Source: Tetragonia tetragonoides (taxonomy: Eukaryota; Streptophyta; Magnoliopsida; Caryophyllales; Aizoaceae). From it: a stretch of 64,000 nucleotides of DNA. Each line of letters opens with the position of its first letter. Position 1 is the first letter of the stretch. Location of the stretch: contig CM076146.1 in the NCBI GenBank assembly GCA_038025085.1, positions 45,833,336-45,897,335 of the forward strand, in the 5' to 3' direction. Positions 10,801 to 22,753 of the stretch are shown one piece after another. The notes beneath the pieces are model-generated. The model did no database searches, was not told the DNA's origin, and worked only from the letters and a program-made list of their open reading frames with translations. The translations under genes and the position numbers were made by a program.

Positions 10801-12940
10801 AGACTCTCCCTCACTTATGACAAGGTTGGCAGGGTACGAATCTGCATCAAAAGATTATCACGTTAGAGAGTAAGTTTGCCTCAGACAAAGAAAAAGATCT
10901 GCACTAGGCATATGATGAAAACAAAACCAAATCTTTTACATGTCAAAAATAAGTGAGGCATACAAAAATAATAAAAAGAATCAGTTCTTGATCCCCCTTC
11001 CCCACCAAAACTCTGGGACAGGGAAAAAAGGAGAAAACCACAGGTTGGGGAAAGGAAACAAGTGACACGACATTATGAACTGAGCCAATAGCTCTTGAAT
11101 ATTATGAGTGTGTACTAAACTGCCGTCTTTTCCTGGCACTATTTTATTGCTTAGCATATTACCAGCTTGGTAGGCTACGACAAAGGGGCAAGCCTAAATT
11201 CACTCCACTCACGAGATACAATAAAGGAAGTTTGGAAAATGTTCCAATTAAAAATCATGACTTTGCAGTCCATAGGTTCTTCATGTTTGGTAGGTTTTAT
11301 GACATCAACAAGAAATTTTACTAAGCTTACATCACATGCATAGTATTCATCAAAGAAAGCCACTCAGAAAAGGTCATTTGACACTACAAAGTGCTTTGTC
11401 TCTTTTCTTCTTTTTGATATTTTGCACGGCTGATGCGGTGGAAAAACACAGAACATGGAAAAACTTATTTTGCTCTTCAAAGTGAATTCTCACCTTCATC
11501 AGGATCTGAGGAACAAGATTCAACAGGGTAACTCTCATTGTCAGGCCTGCAAATGGATGAAAAAGAGTCAATATGTATTAAGTGTCTTTCACAATTGCAT
11601 GTAATGTGGCTATGGCTATGCACCGCCAAAAGATCACCCAAAAGAGAAGAATGTTACTACTAGCTGCTAACTATCCACAACCTCCAAAATTAAAGCAGAC
11701 GCATGCATAATCTAAGAGCATTTAGGACACCAGACTCGAGTTCCCACAGGGAATGGCTATGCTCTAGAATCTAGATGTCAACATAAGATTTTGGCCTAAT
11801 CTGAAGTTCCATTTCTCATAACCATGTCCAAGTATCCTTTTCTTTTTCTTTTTCTTTTTCTTTTTGTTAACACACATTTCCAGGATGAAATGAAGACTCC
11901 AATCAACACAACAAAGCATCAATAATATCAGATTGGGAAGTGTGAAATCCAATCTTGTCATAACGAACTCAAAAGTTATAAGCATCTTCTGTAGTTACAT
12001 GCTAATCAGTACAGTAGGAAACTACAAGTATAGCTGCTACATTTTTTTTTGCTTCAGGTATAGCTGCTACATTTTTTGATAAGAGGTATAGCTGCTACAT
12101 AGTCTAACACAAAAATGCCTGAAGGAGTCATTTTTTAATTTGAGGTGGGGGCCAAAGTTGTCATCAAAGAACCATTACAGAAAATAGGTTTGCCTATAGT
12201 ATGGTACAAAATACATAAACACACCTTTCACAGACCTAATATTACTCCCCATCAAAAGCGATTATTGAAAAAAATAAAATAAAGAATTTACATTTTATGG
12301 TTGGGAAAACCAAATTAAATCTGCATTACAGTTCCTTTCATGATCGTTTTCCCTTTCTTTTCTAGGTTAAATAAGCGGTAAAATAAAACAGATTAGAGGA
12401 CCCAAATTCAAACATGCAGCATTAAAAATAATCAAATTTCACAACTTGAGTGAACATTCTATTCAATTTGGGCATGGTATAGACATAATTAATACAATAT
12501 TACAATAAAAATTGCTTGCACAAGTGAGAGAGGGAGAGAGAGGGAGAGAGAGAAAGAGACTTACAGTGAGAAGAGACGCAATGCATTATCATCGGAGCTT
12601 GTAAGAAAACAAGAACCATCAGGTGACCTACAATTCCAAAGCACAATAACAATCGTGGTTAATTTAAACAATTTCTGTAAACAATTTCAGAGAGAGAGAG
12701 AGAGTACCATTTGACGCCCTTGAGGAAATTGTTAGGGTTAGAAGGGGTTCGAAATTGGTTGTAAAAATGGTGGGTTCTGTAAGGAGGAACATCAAATCGT
12801 AAAGCTGGCCATGAGTATGCTTGGTCAGTTACTTCAGAAGTATCTGCTAGGGCTTCATTTTGTGACAAAGATTGCTCCTTTTGGTGTTCTTCAAATTCTT
12901 CTTGATGTGGCTGTTGCAGCTCTTGTTCTATTTCCGCCAT
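4860..12940 (-). CDS. TCAB1: WD40-repeat telomerase Cajal body protein 1 homologue (WRAP53/TCAB1 type), 3' part missing
   Basis: Ten exons on the minus strand: 12,940-12,708; 12,627-12,565; 11,546-11,494; 10,841-10,761; 10,405-10,332; 9,562-9,480; 8,760-8,654; 5,987-5,845; 5,756-5,709; 4,912-4,860. All have AG/GT borders and the phases join into 938 nt (312 residues plus 2 nt). The start is a Met followed by a Glu/Gln-rich N-terminus. Diagnostic stretches are 'YDYCWYPYM', '[14 protein letters not shown]', '[19 protein letters not shown]', '[13 protein letters not shown]', '[13 protein letters not shown]' and 'YIMCWDVRN', which match the order in WRAP53 proteins. In animals this protein binds the CAB box of Cajal-body RNAs and telomerase RNA. 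The exon 10 donor (GTAAGC at 4,859) points to more coding sequence of about 120 residues, not found before the satellite. The gene may continue beyond the window or be truncated. Confidence 0.85.
5259..5494. mobile_element. MITE-like insertion in WD40-gene intron
   Basis: An AGCT-rich, partly self-complementary segment begins 'atgtttggcaaaactagct' and ends near 'agctatcttccaaatat'. It resembles the element at 13,168-13,433 ('tgtttggcaaa' ... 'tgccaaaca'). It lies between exons 9 and 10. Family not assigned; the end coordinate is approximate. Confidence 0.4.
6380..6830. repeat. Two diverged tandem units of about 290 bp in an intron
   Basis: Paired landmarks: 'cctctggggccggttgag' near 6,399 against 'cctccggggccggtaaag' near 6,690, and 'aacgctttacatcata' near 6,480 against 'aacgacctaacatcata' near 6,768, both about 290 bp apart. 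The block is GC-rich like the 1-4 kb satellite and of similar length, but I could not align the two units by eye. Confidence 0.5.
7144..7852. repeat. Direct duplication, about 550 bp apart, inside the long WD40-gene intron
   Basis: 7,144-7,320 and 7,693-7,852 share 'gggcaacaggctcaagtcag' and 'gctaagcctctg.ggagaggcaa' in the same order. The copies are diverged and lie within the intron between exons 7 and 8. No coding content seen. Confidence 0.65.
11838..11865. repeat. Pyrimidine microsatellite (ctttt)n
   Basis: Runs of c/t with period six ('ctttttctttttctttttct'). Intronic. Confidence 0.8.
12028..12100. repeat. Triplicated short motif in an intron
   Basis: Three copies of 'gtatagctgctacat' separated by short T-rich spacers, in the intron between exons 2 and 3 of the WD40 gene. 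No function evident. Confidence 0.75.
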
Positions 12941-13167
12941 TATTGCAGAGCTTCAGGGTTTCGCCACACTAGTGTAGTCAATAGTCCACTCTACATAGTT
13001 TTAAGTTTTTAACTACGCCGTTTCAATGGAGTATGTGTATGTGTTTGGGCTGGCAAAGCGCAGAGTGCTGATACTTCGTACAGTTCGGAGGAGTAGTAGA
13101 TAAAAAACTGAGTTTTCCCTCCCTAATAAAACCCTTTTTTTTCTCGTTATTAATTAAGTACTACTCC

Positions 13168-13433
13168 ATGTTTGGCAAACTTAGTTGTAACGATAATTAT
13201 CAAATGATAATAAAGGAAAAAAGTTAGTAGAAAATCGCTAAAAATTGCAATAAAATGCTAATAAACTACTTATAGTTGTAGCTGTAAGCTTGCAGGGATA
13301 ACTTTCACAAAATTAGTTATAATTGTAGTCAGGAAATAATCTGGCAAAATGTTTGGTAGCAGAGAATAAAAACCACTAGCTGCAAATTTCAAACTGTAGC
13401 TTTTATTGAAAAGCTAGTTTGTGCCAAACATTG
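13168..13433. mobile_element. MITE with TGTTTGGCA-type inverted ends
   Basis: Left end 'tgtttggcaaacttag', right end 'ctagtttgtgccaaaca', reverse complements of each other over about 12 of 15 positions. The interior is AT-rich with 'ttgtagctgtaagct'-like repeats and no frame. It sits between the WD40 gene start and the FHY 3' end, which lie tail to head on the same strand. Confidence 0.55.
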
Positions 13434-14108
13434 TCAAATCCAACTAAAAACTCTACGTAGAACATAGTCCATATGTATCCAAGGGAAAAGGGGATAGAAG
13501 AAAATCATTAGGAAGGGATCAACGGAAACACAAAAATTGATATAAAGCCGCCAAAACAATAGTAATATTCAAGAGTAAAAAAATGATATTTGAGAGTAAA
13601 ATGCACTCACTTTGACACAATCTTACACAAGTTATGTAATGGTGTCTCTGTAATTTCAAAAAGAATTTGAAATACGGTTTTTCAATTTGAAATTTCTCAA
13701 TTTTGTGTTAGTGGATTAATGGTGTCCTTTGTTGCAATACGGTTGATTTAGTGCTATAATTTGTTAAAATACTTGAATATACAGGAATCACTTTGCCTTT
13801 AGTTGTCATCTATTCCTATAAATTATTCAGATTTCTGTCCATAAATTAAGAGCAAACAAAAACAAAATTGCATTGCCACATTTGCAATTTATGAAGATAG
13901 AGAAATTTTCCTGTGTACTCAATTTTCTTTTTTACATATATAATCTTATTGGAGTTAAAATTTGTCATACTCTCAATAAATGTTTCTCAACAGAGATTGC
14001 AAACAATGCCATCTTGTGTCAGAAACAGAAGACAAGTACCAAATTCATCCGTTTCTACCGTACAACATATACAAAGGCTATTTCCTTCATATCCAAATTG
14101 GTTTTGAC

Positions 14109-17100
14109 CTATGATTGGCTGCAATCCATCTTTAAAAGGCTACTTAGATAGGGGTCGTTCCTGTATTTCGAGTACATGGGGAGGTCAAGGGCTCTCTCTG
14201 CGATTCTCCCGTCCTCGTGAATCTTAGCTATGAGGCTTTCCAAAGAAGGGAAATTGGCCTGTAATATCCAAACTTGAAAAGTCAAATCATGCTAGAGAGT
14301 ATAGACAAGCAGTAGGTGGGAAGGGAGAATGCAACTGAGTAGAATACCTCTGGTCTTATATAACCGGCAACAACCAGACGCAATTCTTCGCCGTAAAAGT
14401 CCTCTTGAAATTCATGGAGCAACCAAGGTTCCTTCCAACATTCAAAAGATGATAACGGACATATGTTAGTTACTAGCAGAAACAAAACAAAGTGCGCTTC
14501 CAAACATTTCAAGTTTCACTCACTATGGTCTTCTCTGAATTATTGAAGTAAGGATTCCAACCAATGCTCATGACCATCTTATAAATGCCGCGTTTAGCTA
14601 GACCAGCCCAACCAAAGTACACACCAGATGGCTGTTCAGAAAGGAGACTTGAATAGCCTTCAGTGGATAAATTAGCTACCAAAGATTGACAAGAAATGAT
14701 CAGATGGCATTCCAAAATAACTACCAGGTGGAAGGAGTAAAGGGAACAGGAAGAACTACCACCACGCCTCAAATAGGGTTTGTGAATCCAACCCAAATAC
14801 AATCAGTCAAGTGGAGACAGCCTCTCTGTTTTCATAGGGGTAAGGTTGCATACACTTGACCTCCCTTAGCCCGCCTGGGACGAAGCCTCTTTGGAGGCCT
14901 TGGGGTAATGTTAATCTATTGAAGATCTTAAATATCTTCCAGGTTGAATTCAAATGCTACTAGAATCCTATCCCACTTCTCAAACTGAGGTTATGAGTCT
15001 AACCAAACATATTACACAATAGGACTGTAGGAGTTGTCAAAATTTTAACATAAATTATCCCAAACACATAAAAAACAGATCAACATAAAAATATTGCAGC
15101 AAGATCAAAGGAAATGATTGATGGATTAATACACACCTGTAGGAATACCAAGTACCTTTGAGCCACGACCAAATCCCTTGATGACCGGACCACCAATTTG
15201 CCAAGGATTTACTGGAAGGGTTCCTTCAATCCCTACATAGCAGTTTACAGAGTCATACACATGCTTTTAAGGATCATTATCTGATATGGCTATCATTTTT
15301 TTGTATTTTTTTGGGAGCCGGGGGAGGGGTGGTTTAAAGCAATTTACAATCTTCAAATGGCGGCAAGCCCCATTGCTCAAGTTGAAGATCAAACAGAGAA
15401 TTAATGAGTTTGTCTGCCAATGTGTAGAGATGCGTTTGTTTCGGGAGTGATGGCACAGCAACCACTTCCATTCCAGCAGCCTTCCCAGCTGTAACACCAG
15501 GCCTAACCAGCCAGATAAATCAAGTTTAGATATTTTTCCGTTGCTTTTATCTAAGGATGCACGAGATGAAGATATGCTCATCATATAGCATATGATACGA
15601 TAATATGAAAATATACGAAATGATTGTGTATGTTTGTGCATTTTGTTGGGCTAGTAGTGAGAGAGCATCACATTTATGCTTGCAATGTCCAATGGCGCAA
15701 ATTATGTGGAAGTATTTGCAAAATGAAAATAAAACTTAAGCATGTCCAACAAAGCCTATTAGTTGGTTATCTTTGAGTAAGATACTTACAGGGAATCTTC
15801 GATGACAAGGCAACTGGATGGTTCAACATTAAGTCTTTTAGCTGCTTTAAGGAATCTTGTCACATAAAAACACAAAGTAAGAGCAACGAAATCTACATAG
15901 TGCTTCCAAATCAGACATACTGTATTGCAGAGTCCCTCTTCTATTTCTATATGAAGCATGTGCCACAATTCTAATATAAAATGAAAAAAATGCAGGGGCA
16001 AAAAGAAAATTACTATTTTTATTTTTTGAGATTTAGAAAAATTACTAAATAAGTGCTCATATAACGCAATAAAATTTGCTAAATACTTTCAAGTCGAACT
16101 GACAATAGCTTCCCACAATCCAGACACATAACTTTACTCACATTTCAGGACATGGCTTCCCGCTTCTAACTTCATCACCTCCAATTATAACAGAAAATGA
16201 TTCTTTCCAACCTATTAAAAAGAGTAAAGACAAAAAAGGTGAATATTTTTATGTGTAACTGGAGAAGTAAATATATAAAACATTCAAGGCCCTCAAATAT
16301 CTAACAGATGTATTGGTCAAATTTAAATGAAGAAGAGACAAGAGAGGCACCAACAAAAGGACATAACAGCCTCGAGGTTGACGTACCCTGGTGACAAGAT
16401 AATTTCTGCTCTATGTTTGATCTGGGAGAGTTCGAGGCCAGAGCCATCGGTATGCCATGCCCATGCAAATGATTAATCAATCGCTTGGCTCCTGGAAGAG
16501 GCTTGATATTGTTGCAACTACACAAAAATGCAATTGCATGATCAAACATCTATAAGTACTCAAAAGAATGTAAATTTAAACAAAAACCATACAAAGTCAA
16601 GGGCTGAAGCTTGTAAAGGTTAACAAGTGACAGACCAAACATGTACTGAGCCCGTCATGGTTTCACCCCAAAAAGACCCCAGAAGGACCCCAAAAATAAT
16701 TGAGAGAACAAACGAAAGAACAAGTTCTTAAACAAGTCAAGAGCAGAAAGCAATGAGTGGGTTCAATATGTCCTATTTTAAGGTCTGCTTCTAAGTAGGG
16801 ATGCCCTTTTATGCCAAACCATCACCATAATGACTATAGTAGAACAAACACAAAAACTCTGAGAAAGGGGGCAATTATTAAATGCGAGGACATAATAGCA
16901 GTTAAACCAAAGCGAAATATAGAAATTGGCAAAGATGGAACTAAACTCCATCAGGTGGAAATCAACTCAACAATGTCTAGAAGAAAACTGAATCTGAACT
17001 CAATAGATAATGAACAAATTATACCAAAGCTAGATAACAATAAAAAGACGACCAACTGGAATCCACAGACAAAAGATCTTGGAGAGCAATGTTACGGCTT

Positions 17101-19905
17101 GAAGCACCTTAAGTAACCAGAGAGACCAAACAAAAATGTCATAAATACATTAAAAAGAGAAAAAGAACATTAAACTTGAATTAGTTATAACATTCCGAAA
17201 ATGATATTTGGCTTCAATCCTGTCAAAAATCAAAATGAGAGGAGGATCAACAAAACCATGTCTAGAAGAAAATGTTTTCTACACATGACCGCTTTAATTT
17301 TTGGGCGTGACGAAGAAGGAACAATTCTAATATGATGGTTATCAATAAAGTTCAGTGTTATTGAAACAAAAACAACAGTGACGAAACGACGTATAAGTGA
17401 CCAGGAAAATTTGACACGACATGAAAACGAACCTGAACCCGACCAATAAAAAGCTGTCTAAAACTAGCTTGCGAGTTGTGAAACCTCCAAAGCCTATTCA
17501 AAGTCGGTACAAAAATGCAATTCAAACCCGAAAAACATTTACCAACTTAAACGCAACCCGAGCTACTCAAATAAGTACAACAATGGACCTTGACATGAAA
17601 CTGACCCGAACTCGAACATTTTAATCTCAAAAGCCCACTGAAAGTTAATACAAAAATCTACATCAAACCCGAAAAATGAGATAACTCGACCAGAACCTGA
17701 CCCAACCGACTGGTTGGCCAGGTCCCCAGAATCTTGTTACAGCTGCATCAGAAAAACCAGATACCATTTTAATAGTTAAGTTCATATAAAAAAACTAAAC
17801 AGTAGAATTCTGGTAGCTTTGAACTTTTAACTTTAGATCTCTGTAAATATTGCAGGAAGAGGAGCAAGTTAGTCTCATTACTGGTCAAAGAACAATGGGG
17901 TGAAGTCTTTTACAAACTCCTCTGTCCTGCATGGTAGTTCATAATCTTCAACAATGGCAGTAGCTGCTTCCAGAGGTGTTTTTCCTACTATCCTAAGAGC
18001 TTCTCTCCCATCCCACTGCTTTCCATACTTAACCAACATACTCCTCAAGACCTCAGTTACAACTCCATCTGCCATAAAACCGAAACTAAATCATCACGAG
18101 GTAAAAGGTTGAGCACCTACTTGAAAGCATAAAGATGCATCCTAATTTCCACATCCTTGAGCACAGTGAGCTCGCAAGTATTGTTTATCTGAAGTTTTTC
18201 CATTCTCATAACTTTTGTGTTTTAACAATTTGAACCTCAAAAATACTAGACCATAATAAGACCACGAGAATTACTCTTTTTTTCTATTGTCATAAATTCT
18301 AGAATTAATTGCAACATTTCTAATAGGAAAATTACAGATGAAAACTTGGACTAATCAGCATAAGTAGATTATCATAAAGCTGCCCTTGCATAGGAAAGAG
18401 TCGAAATCGGTCTCTCGGGAGCTAGGATGTTGAATATGAGTAGCATAAATAAATCATGCCAGGTAGAGTATACTGTACTTTCAATTGAATTGGCAATTTG
18501 ACATATGCTTAAAGGAGCGATACTCCAGAAAAGACTGGCTACAATCCACCAACAGCTTTAATTCATTTGACTCTTCTACCAAACACTTTCAATCTCTGTG
18601 TATTGCACATAAACGGTTTATATGGAGAGATTAGGTACCAAACTGTTACCAAACAGAAACTTTATGTGTTACAGAATTTTATTCCAACTGGACTCTAAGG
18701 CTCCATTTGGAAGGATTGTAATTATTCTCCGTGAAAATGATTTCCTCCAGAACTATTTCCAAAGGAAAATCTACTCTCATCATCATTTCCCCCTTTGGTA
18801 AGATCGTAGTCACAAGAGAGAAGACGGACAGATGAATGGAAATTCAGCAAGGCTGCTAATTCTAGACTCATAGGATGGGTTGAGGCCTGAGGGCAAAGTA
18901 GATACGATATCTTGCCTTCGAGATGCATCCTACATTTGATCAAGATCATTGGATTGGAAGCATAGTCCAAGGAGTACTGCATATGTCCAGCAGCCCAGTT
19001 GATATGTAACCGCTGCTAAAAGGTGCCACTTGTTAAGACATGCAAAACATAGTATCCAGCTGGGAAGATTTCTTTTCTCCCCGGAAGTACTTTCCAAACT
19101 AGCAATGTGTTCCAAACAACAGAAAATGGGTAACCCTTGCTCAGGAAAGTATTTTCCATCCTACCAAACAGAGGCTAAATCATGCGAGGAATTGCACAGG
19201 TCGTATATATCAGACACCACTCATTTGATGTCTTTGCCAAATTTTCCCATAGTGCTGTAGCTCACAATCTTCCATAACACCATTACAATAGCAGCAGCAA
19301 ACATGCAGCTTTTTATGGTTTTTGCTCACGATCCAATAAATTTCTCTTCCATGAAACTTCTATCAATACTTACCCAAGCAAATCTATGAGCCACCACTTA
19401 GTATTGTATCATTCTGTATGATACTGTTAAAAGCTAAGCTACCAAGCTTCAGAAGCAACAAACATAAATTTAACCGCTCTACCAAAAACCATGAAGTTCT
19501 CATTGTCCCTTTTATTAATGTGATATAAATTCATGTTCAAGCGACAACAGCCACACCCATGCGAGTCCTGTCACAGGGATTATGCAACCTTACCCCCTGA
19601 CAAAGAGGCATATGTAAGGAGGTCAAGATGTATGCAAACTTTCTGTCGTCTCTACCGATTTCTGAAATTTAATACCACACTTTTAACATGCATGAGTACA
19701 GAAGAGAGTCAGAGACTATGAAACTTGCTTTCAAACACCATATGCTCATAGAACTCGCAATGATAACAAAAAAAAAAATGCACGTCCTAAATGCACCATA
19801 CAATTAGGGCAACCCACCTGTGTTAAGAAGAGTACCATCCAGATCAATGATGACAGAAGACACCATTTTCTTAACACATTCTGTGACTGGCATCCTGACA
19901 ATCAT
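14109..19905 (-). CDS. FHY: Bifunctional FMN phosphatase / riboflavin kinase
   Basis: Ten coding exons, minus strand: 19,905-19,818; 18,068-17,882; 16,517-16,387; 16,211-16,142; 15,855-15,790; 15,502-15,348; 15,232-15,137; 14,675-14,524; 14,431-14,348; 14,258-14,109. They total 1,179 nt, 392 residues plus TAG, with all phases consistent. The N-terminal half is a HAD hydrolase: nucleophile motif 'IDLDGTLLNT', then 'ALASNS', 'GGDEV..GKP' and 'CLVIEDSLPGV'. The C-terminal half is a flavokinase: 'GGPVIKGFGRGSKVLGIPTANL', 'PSGVYFGWAGL', 'NPYF' and 'DFYGEELRL'. The plant fusion enzyme phosphorylates riboflavin to FMN and also dephosphorylates FMN; family length about 380, so this is full length. 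Met choice: 19,905, or a second in-frame Met at 19,893. A non-coding leader exon probably ends near 21,053 (CAG|GTAAAT) and joins at 19,933. Confidence 0.93.
18699..19176. mobile_element. Non-autonomous element in FHY intron 1
   Basis: Imperfect inverted ends: 'ggctccatttggaaggat' at the left and 'atcctaccaaacagaggct' at the right. The interior has mirrored copies of 'ggaaaatga..ttcc'-like motifs and no credible frame. It lies between FHY exons 1 and 2. Family not assigned. Confidence 0.45.
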
Positions 19906-21052
19906 AGAATCTCTTACCCTCTGCACTTTATATCTGCAAGAGAAAGCTATATTACCTTAAGCGAGTATTCAAAGAAATGACTCGTACTAGTTACCTAAAT
20001 AAATATCTGACCCAGTGTCCCGGTATGAGATTTACAACGGGCAGCACGACATTTAGAAGTTAATAATACATCTTTTCAGTTTTGGCTAAGGGTGGAACCA
20101 CTCTTCAATCAAGCCACTTAGATACACGCTACCACCACCAGCACCCTACCAAGTACCAAGTACTGGGAAGCGTAAACCAGCTTGGAACCTTGGATCATGT
20201 AGTCAGTCGGGGCACACTATGAATTAAAAAAAAATACTATATGATACCATGCCACAATCTAAAAATAATACAAGATATTAGCAGTACAAGAACTATGATG
20301 CTAATCCTACCCATACCTATCAGAAATTCACTCCATGCAAGATGCAACCAGAATAAACGGATATTATATCACCTTACACGGATAAAAACAAATACGGATT
20401 GAGTGCAAAAGTACTATATAGATCCAACATGAATTGACTATACATAATGTATTAAGCAAACCCGATAGCCCATTTGGATCAGGTACACTGCTTCTTTTTT
20501 TTTTTCCAGATAAACATAGAAATTGATAAACGAAGGAATAAGAAATTGCCCGTCAACCCATTAAGAGTACAGTGACAAAGCTTGTAACTTACTTTTACAA
20601 TTTAGCATTTACTCTGATAATCTAAATGTCACGTTACTTAGTTTCGGATAACCATGTATACTAACTCATATTCTACAATATGGATTTGGATAGATGTTTT
20701 GTTCAAGTTAACAGATTCAGATTTGATCATGATGGGGTTGAAGTGAAATGGATATGGATACTTCAAATTCATTATATTCACATCCAAATTCATTCCCGTT
20801 GTTAACCAATATGTGCACAATGGAAACTCAAAAATCAAGTTGCCCACTTGTCAATAAGAAACCCTCAATAAACATCTGAGAGTTAACCTAAACATACACT
20901 ATACAGATATTTCATCAAACACTTGGTGAGCAAACACAAAATCAAATCTCAATAGCATGCAATCCAAAATAAAAGACTTCATCTTTAAATTAAAAAGAAC
21001 AAAAATTTTATGTGGGAGTCTATTGATAAGGATTAAAGGACACAAAATTTAC

Positions 21053-21200
21053 CTGAATGCAAATGCTACTAGCCGTCGTCAAAGCCCCAAATGGTGGAAA
21101 CGAGAGACTTGACCAAAAATTCCAACACAAAGAAACCCTAATTTCTAGAATTTCTCGACCCAATTAACTCAATTGTGTTGACTGTTGATTGAGTGGAGAG
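21053..21200 (-). other. FHY: Probable FHY 5' untranslated leader exon
   Basis: Minus-strand sequence ending in CAG|GTAAAT at 21,053. A leader intron from here to the acceptor at 19,934 would place 28 nt of leader before the first Met. There is no in-frame upstream coding signal. The transcription start is not defined by sequence alone. Confidence 0.45.
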
Positions 21201-21357
21201 CAATTGAAATAAGAAAATGAGCGTTACCACAGAATACCAGTACCTGGTTAACTACTCTTTCCTCTTTCTGTACCACAAACACAAATATGTTTATCTGGCT
21301 TTGGTATTATCACTCCAGATTATCCTTAATCTCGCCTATGCATTTTTCCGGTGCACT

Positions 21358-21360
<3 letters not shown>

Positions 21361-21392
<32 letters not shown>

Positions 21393-21430
21393 TTTTTTCC
21401 CTTTTCTTGGGGGGGGGGGGGGGGGGGGGC
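21361..21430. repeat. (TC)n microsatellite and long G homopolymer upstream of FHY
   Basis: A (tc)n run of about 28 bases is followed within 20 bases by a G run of about 18. Such a G run can form quadruplex DNA and is prone to assembly error. It lies upstream of the FHY leader exon. Confidence 0.9.
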
Positions 21431-22750
21431 TCCACAATAGTTTTTCTTTTTCTTTTTTTTTTTTGCTAATCTTACAATAGTTGATTGTAGAAAGAAATTT
21501 TAATTAATGGTTATAAAAAGGCAAAAGTGGAAATTTTCCTTATAAAAAAAAAAAGAATTTAATATTTCTGGAAAATGTGAAAGAATTTTAAAGGACAAAT
21601 AAGTTTTTTTTTTTGCTGCTAAAAGGAACACTAAGTTGGAAACGTTACTAATGAGCCCAACTACGTAAAATAATAGAGAAAGATGTAAAAATAGCTTAGA
21701 TGATCCGAACTTTATTAGTAGAGAGGTTGCAGTTTGCAGATTCAAATCATTTCGCATCATATTTCTATTACATATTTACCGTCAAAAAAAGTACTTTAAA
21801 ACTTGACATAATGATAGCTTATAGCCTTATAGGTAGTAGTTCTCAAAATAAAAGGTAATGTGGCAAAATTTTCCTTGTATTAAACATTAGACAGTTGGGA
21901 TCAATACTTTGAAATACAAGATATGTGGGCATGTGACTAATTTGGGTGCAAGCTTTGCGACAAAATAAAATTAAAATAACATGTGAGCTCATGACAAAAA
22001 CTTCACGGGGATCCAATTTAGAGGGTATAGTTGCTTTAAAATGCAGGCTTACAAAGTTACACCCAAGCAACTAGGCTGAAGTAGTCCTATATATTCATCC
22101 CTTGTTTCTCCATGATTCGTTTACTTCCCTCTGTATACGGAATCCATAATGGAACCATCTCTGTTCAAGTACCAAATGATTGAGCATTATGCCGGGAGCA
22201 ATTCCAGAATCATGCACAACGCCTCGAGAACTTATAGGGAGGCTAGAAGTAAGAAGATGCCAAATAATTACCAAGATGTCAAAAGTTAACTCATCTGATA
22301 GTCTGATATTACACATCTGATACTGATAGTTTGATATTACAAAAGTCACGTACATTTATTTACATGATCACAAAGGAGCTGATATCTGATACATGCACAA
22401 GAATTGAGCACAAAAGTGAGGCGATACAAAACAAACTACAGCATCAAGGCAGGCTGTAGGAACAGAAAGCAGAAGTGCCTCATGCACCCGAGATCGCTAT
22501 GTTTGGATAACAAACACTCGTTTGAGACCCTTCAAATTCATGAGCAAACTGCAGACATTTGAGAGAGGTGCTTCAGTATTCCAGAAGATGCAAATGACAG
22601 TCTTGAAATGCAGAAAGGGGGTAATTGGAAATTGTATTCCATGACTTTGAACAGTACTCTTGTACTCTTCATCATGACACTTGAAGCAAACATGGTGTGC
22701 CGTAAACCACACTGCACTTAAAATTTTTGCATTGTTCTGATTCTGGTGTT
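21431..22750. other. Intergenic stretch, no gene recognised
   Basis: AT-rich. Open frames on both strands are short and lack domain, splice or codon signal. Nothing beyond homopolymer runs was identified. Confidence 0.5.
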
Positions 22751-22753
22751 TTA

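Noticed and set aside
17399..17735. Possible hAT MITE in FHY intron 2
   Set aside because: The interior has 'gacccgaac'-type words like other MITEs here, but the ends match poorly and no 8-bp target duplication was found.
21217..21480. Plus-strand frame with Ser/Leu and poly-Gly runs
   Set aside because: Produced by the (tc)n microsatellite and the G homopolymer.
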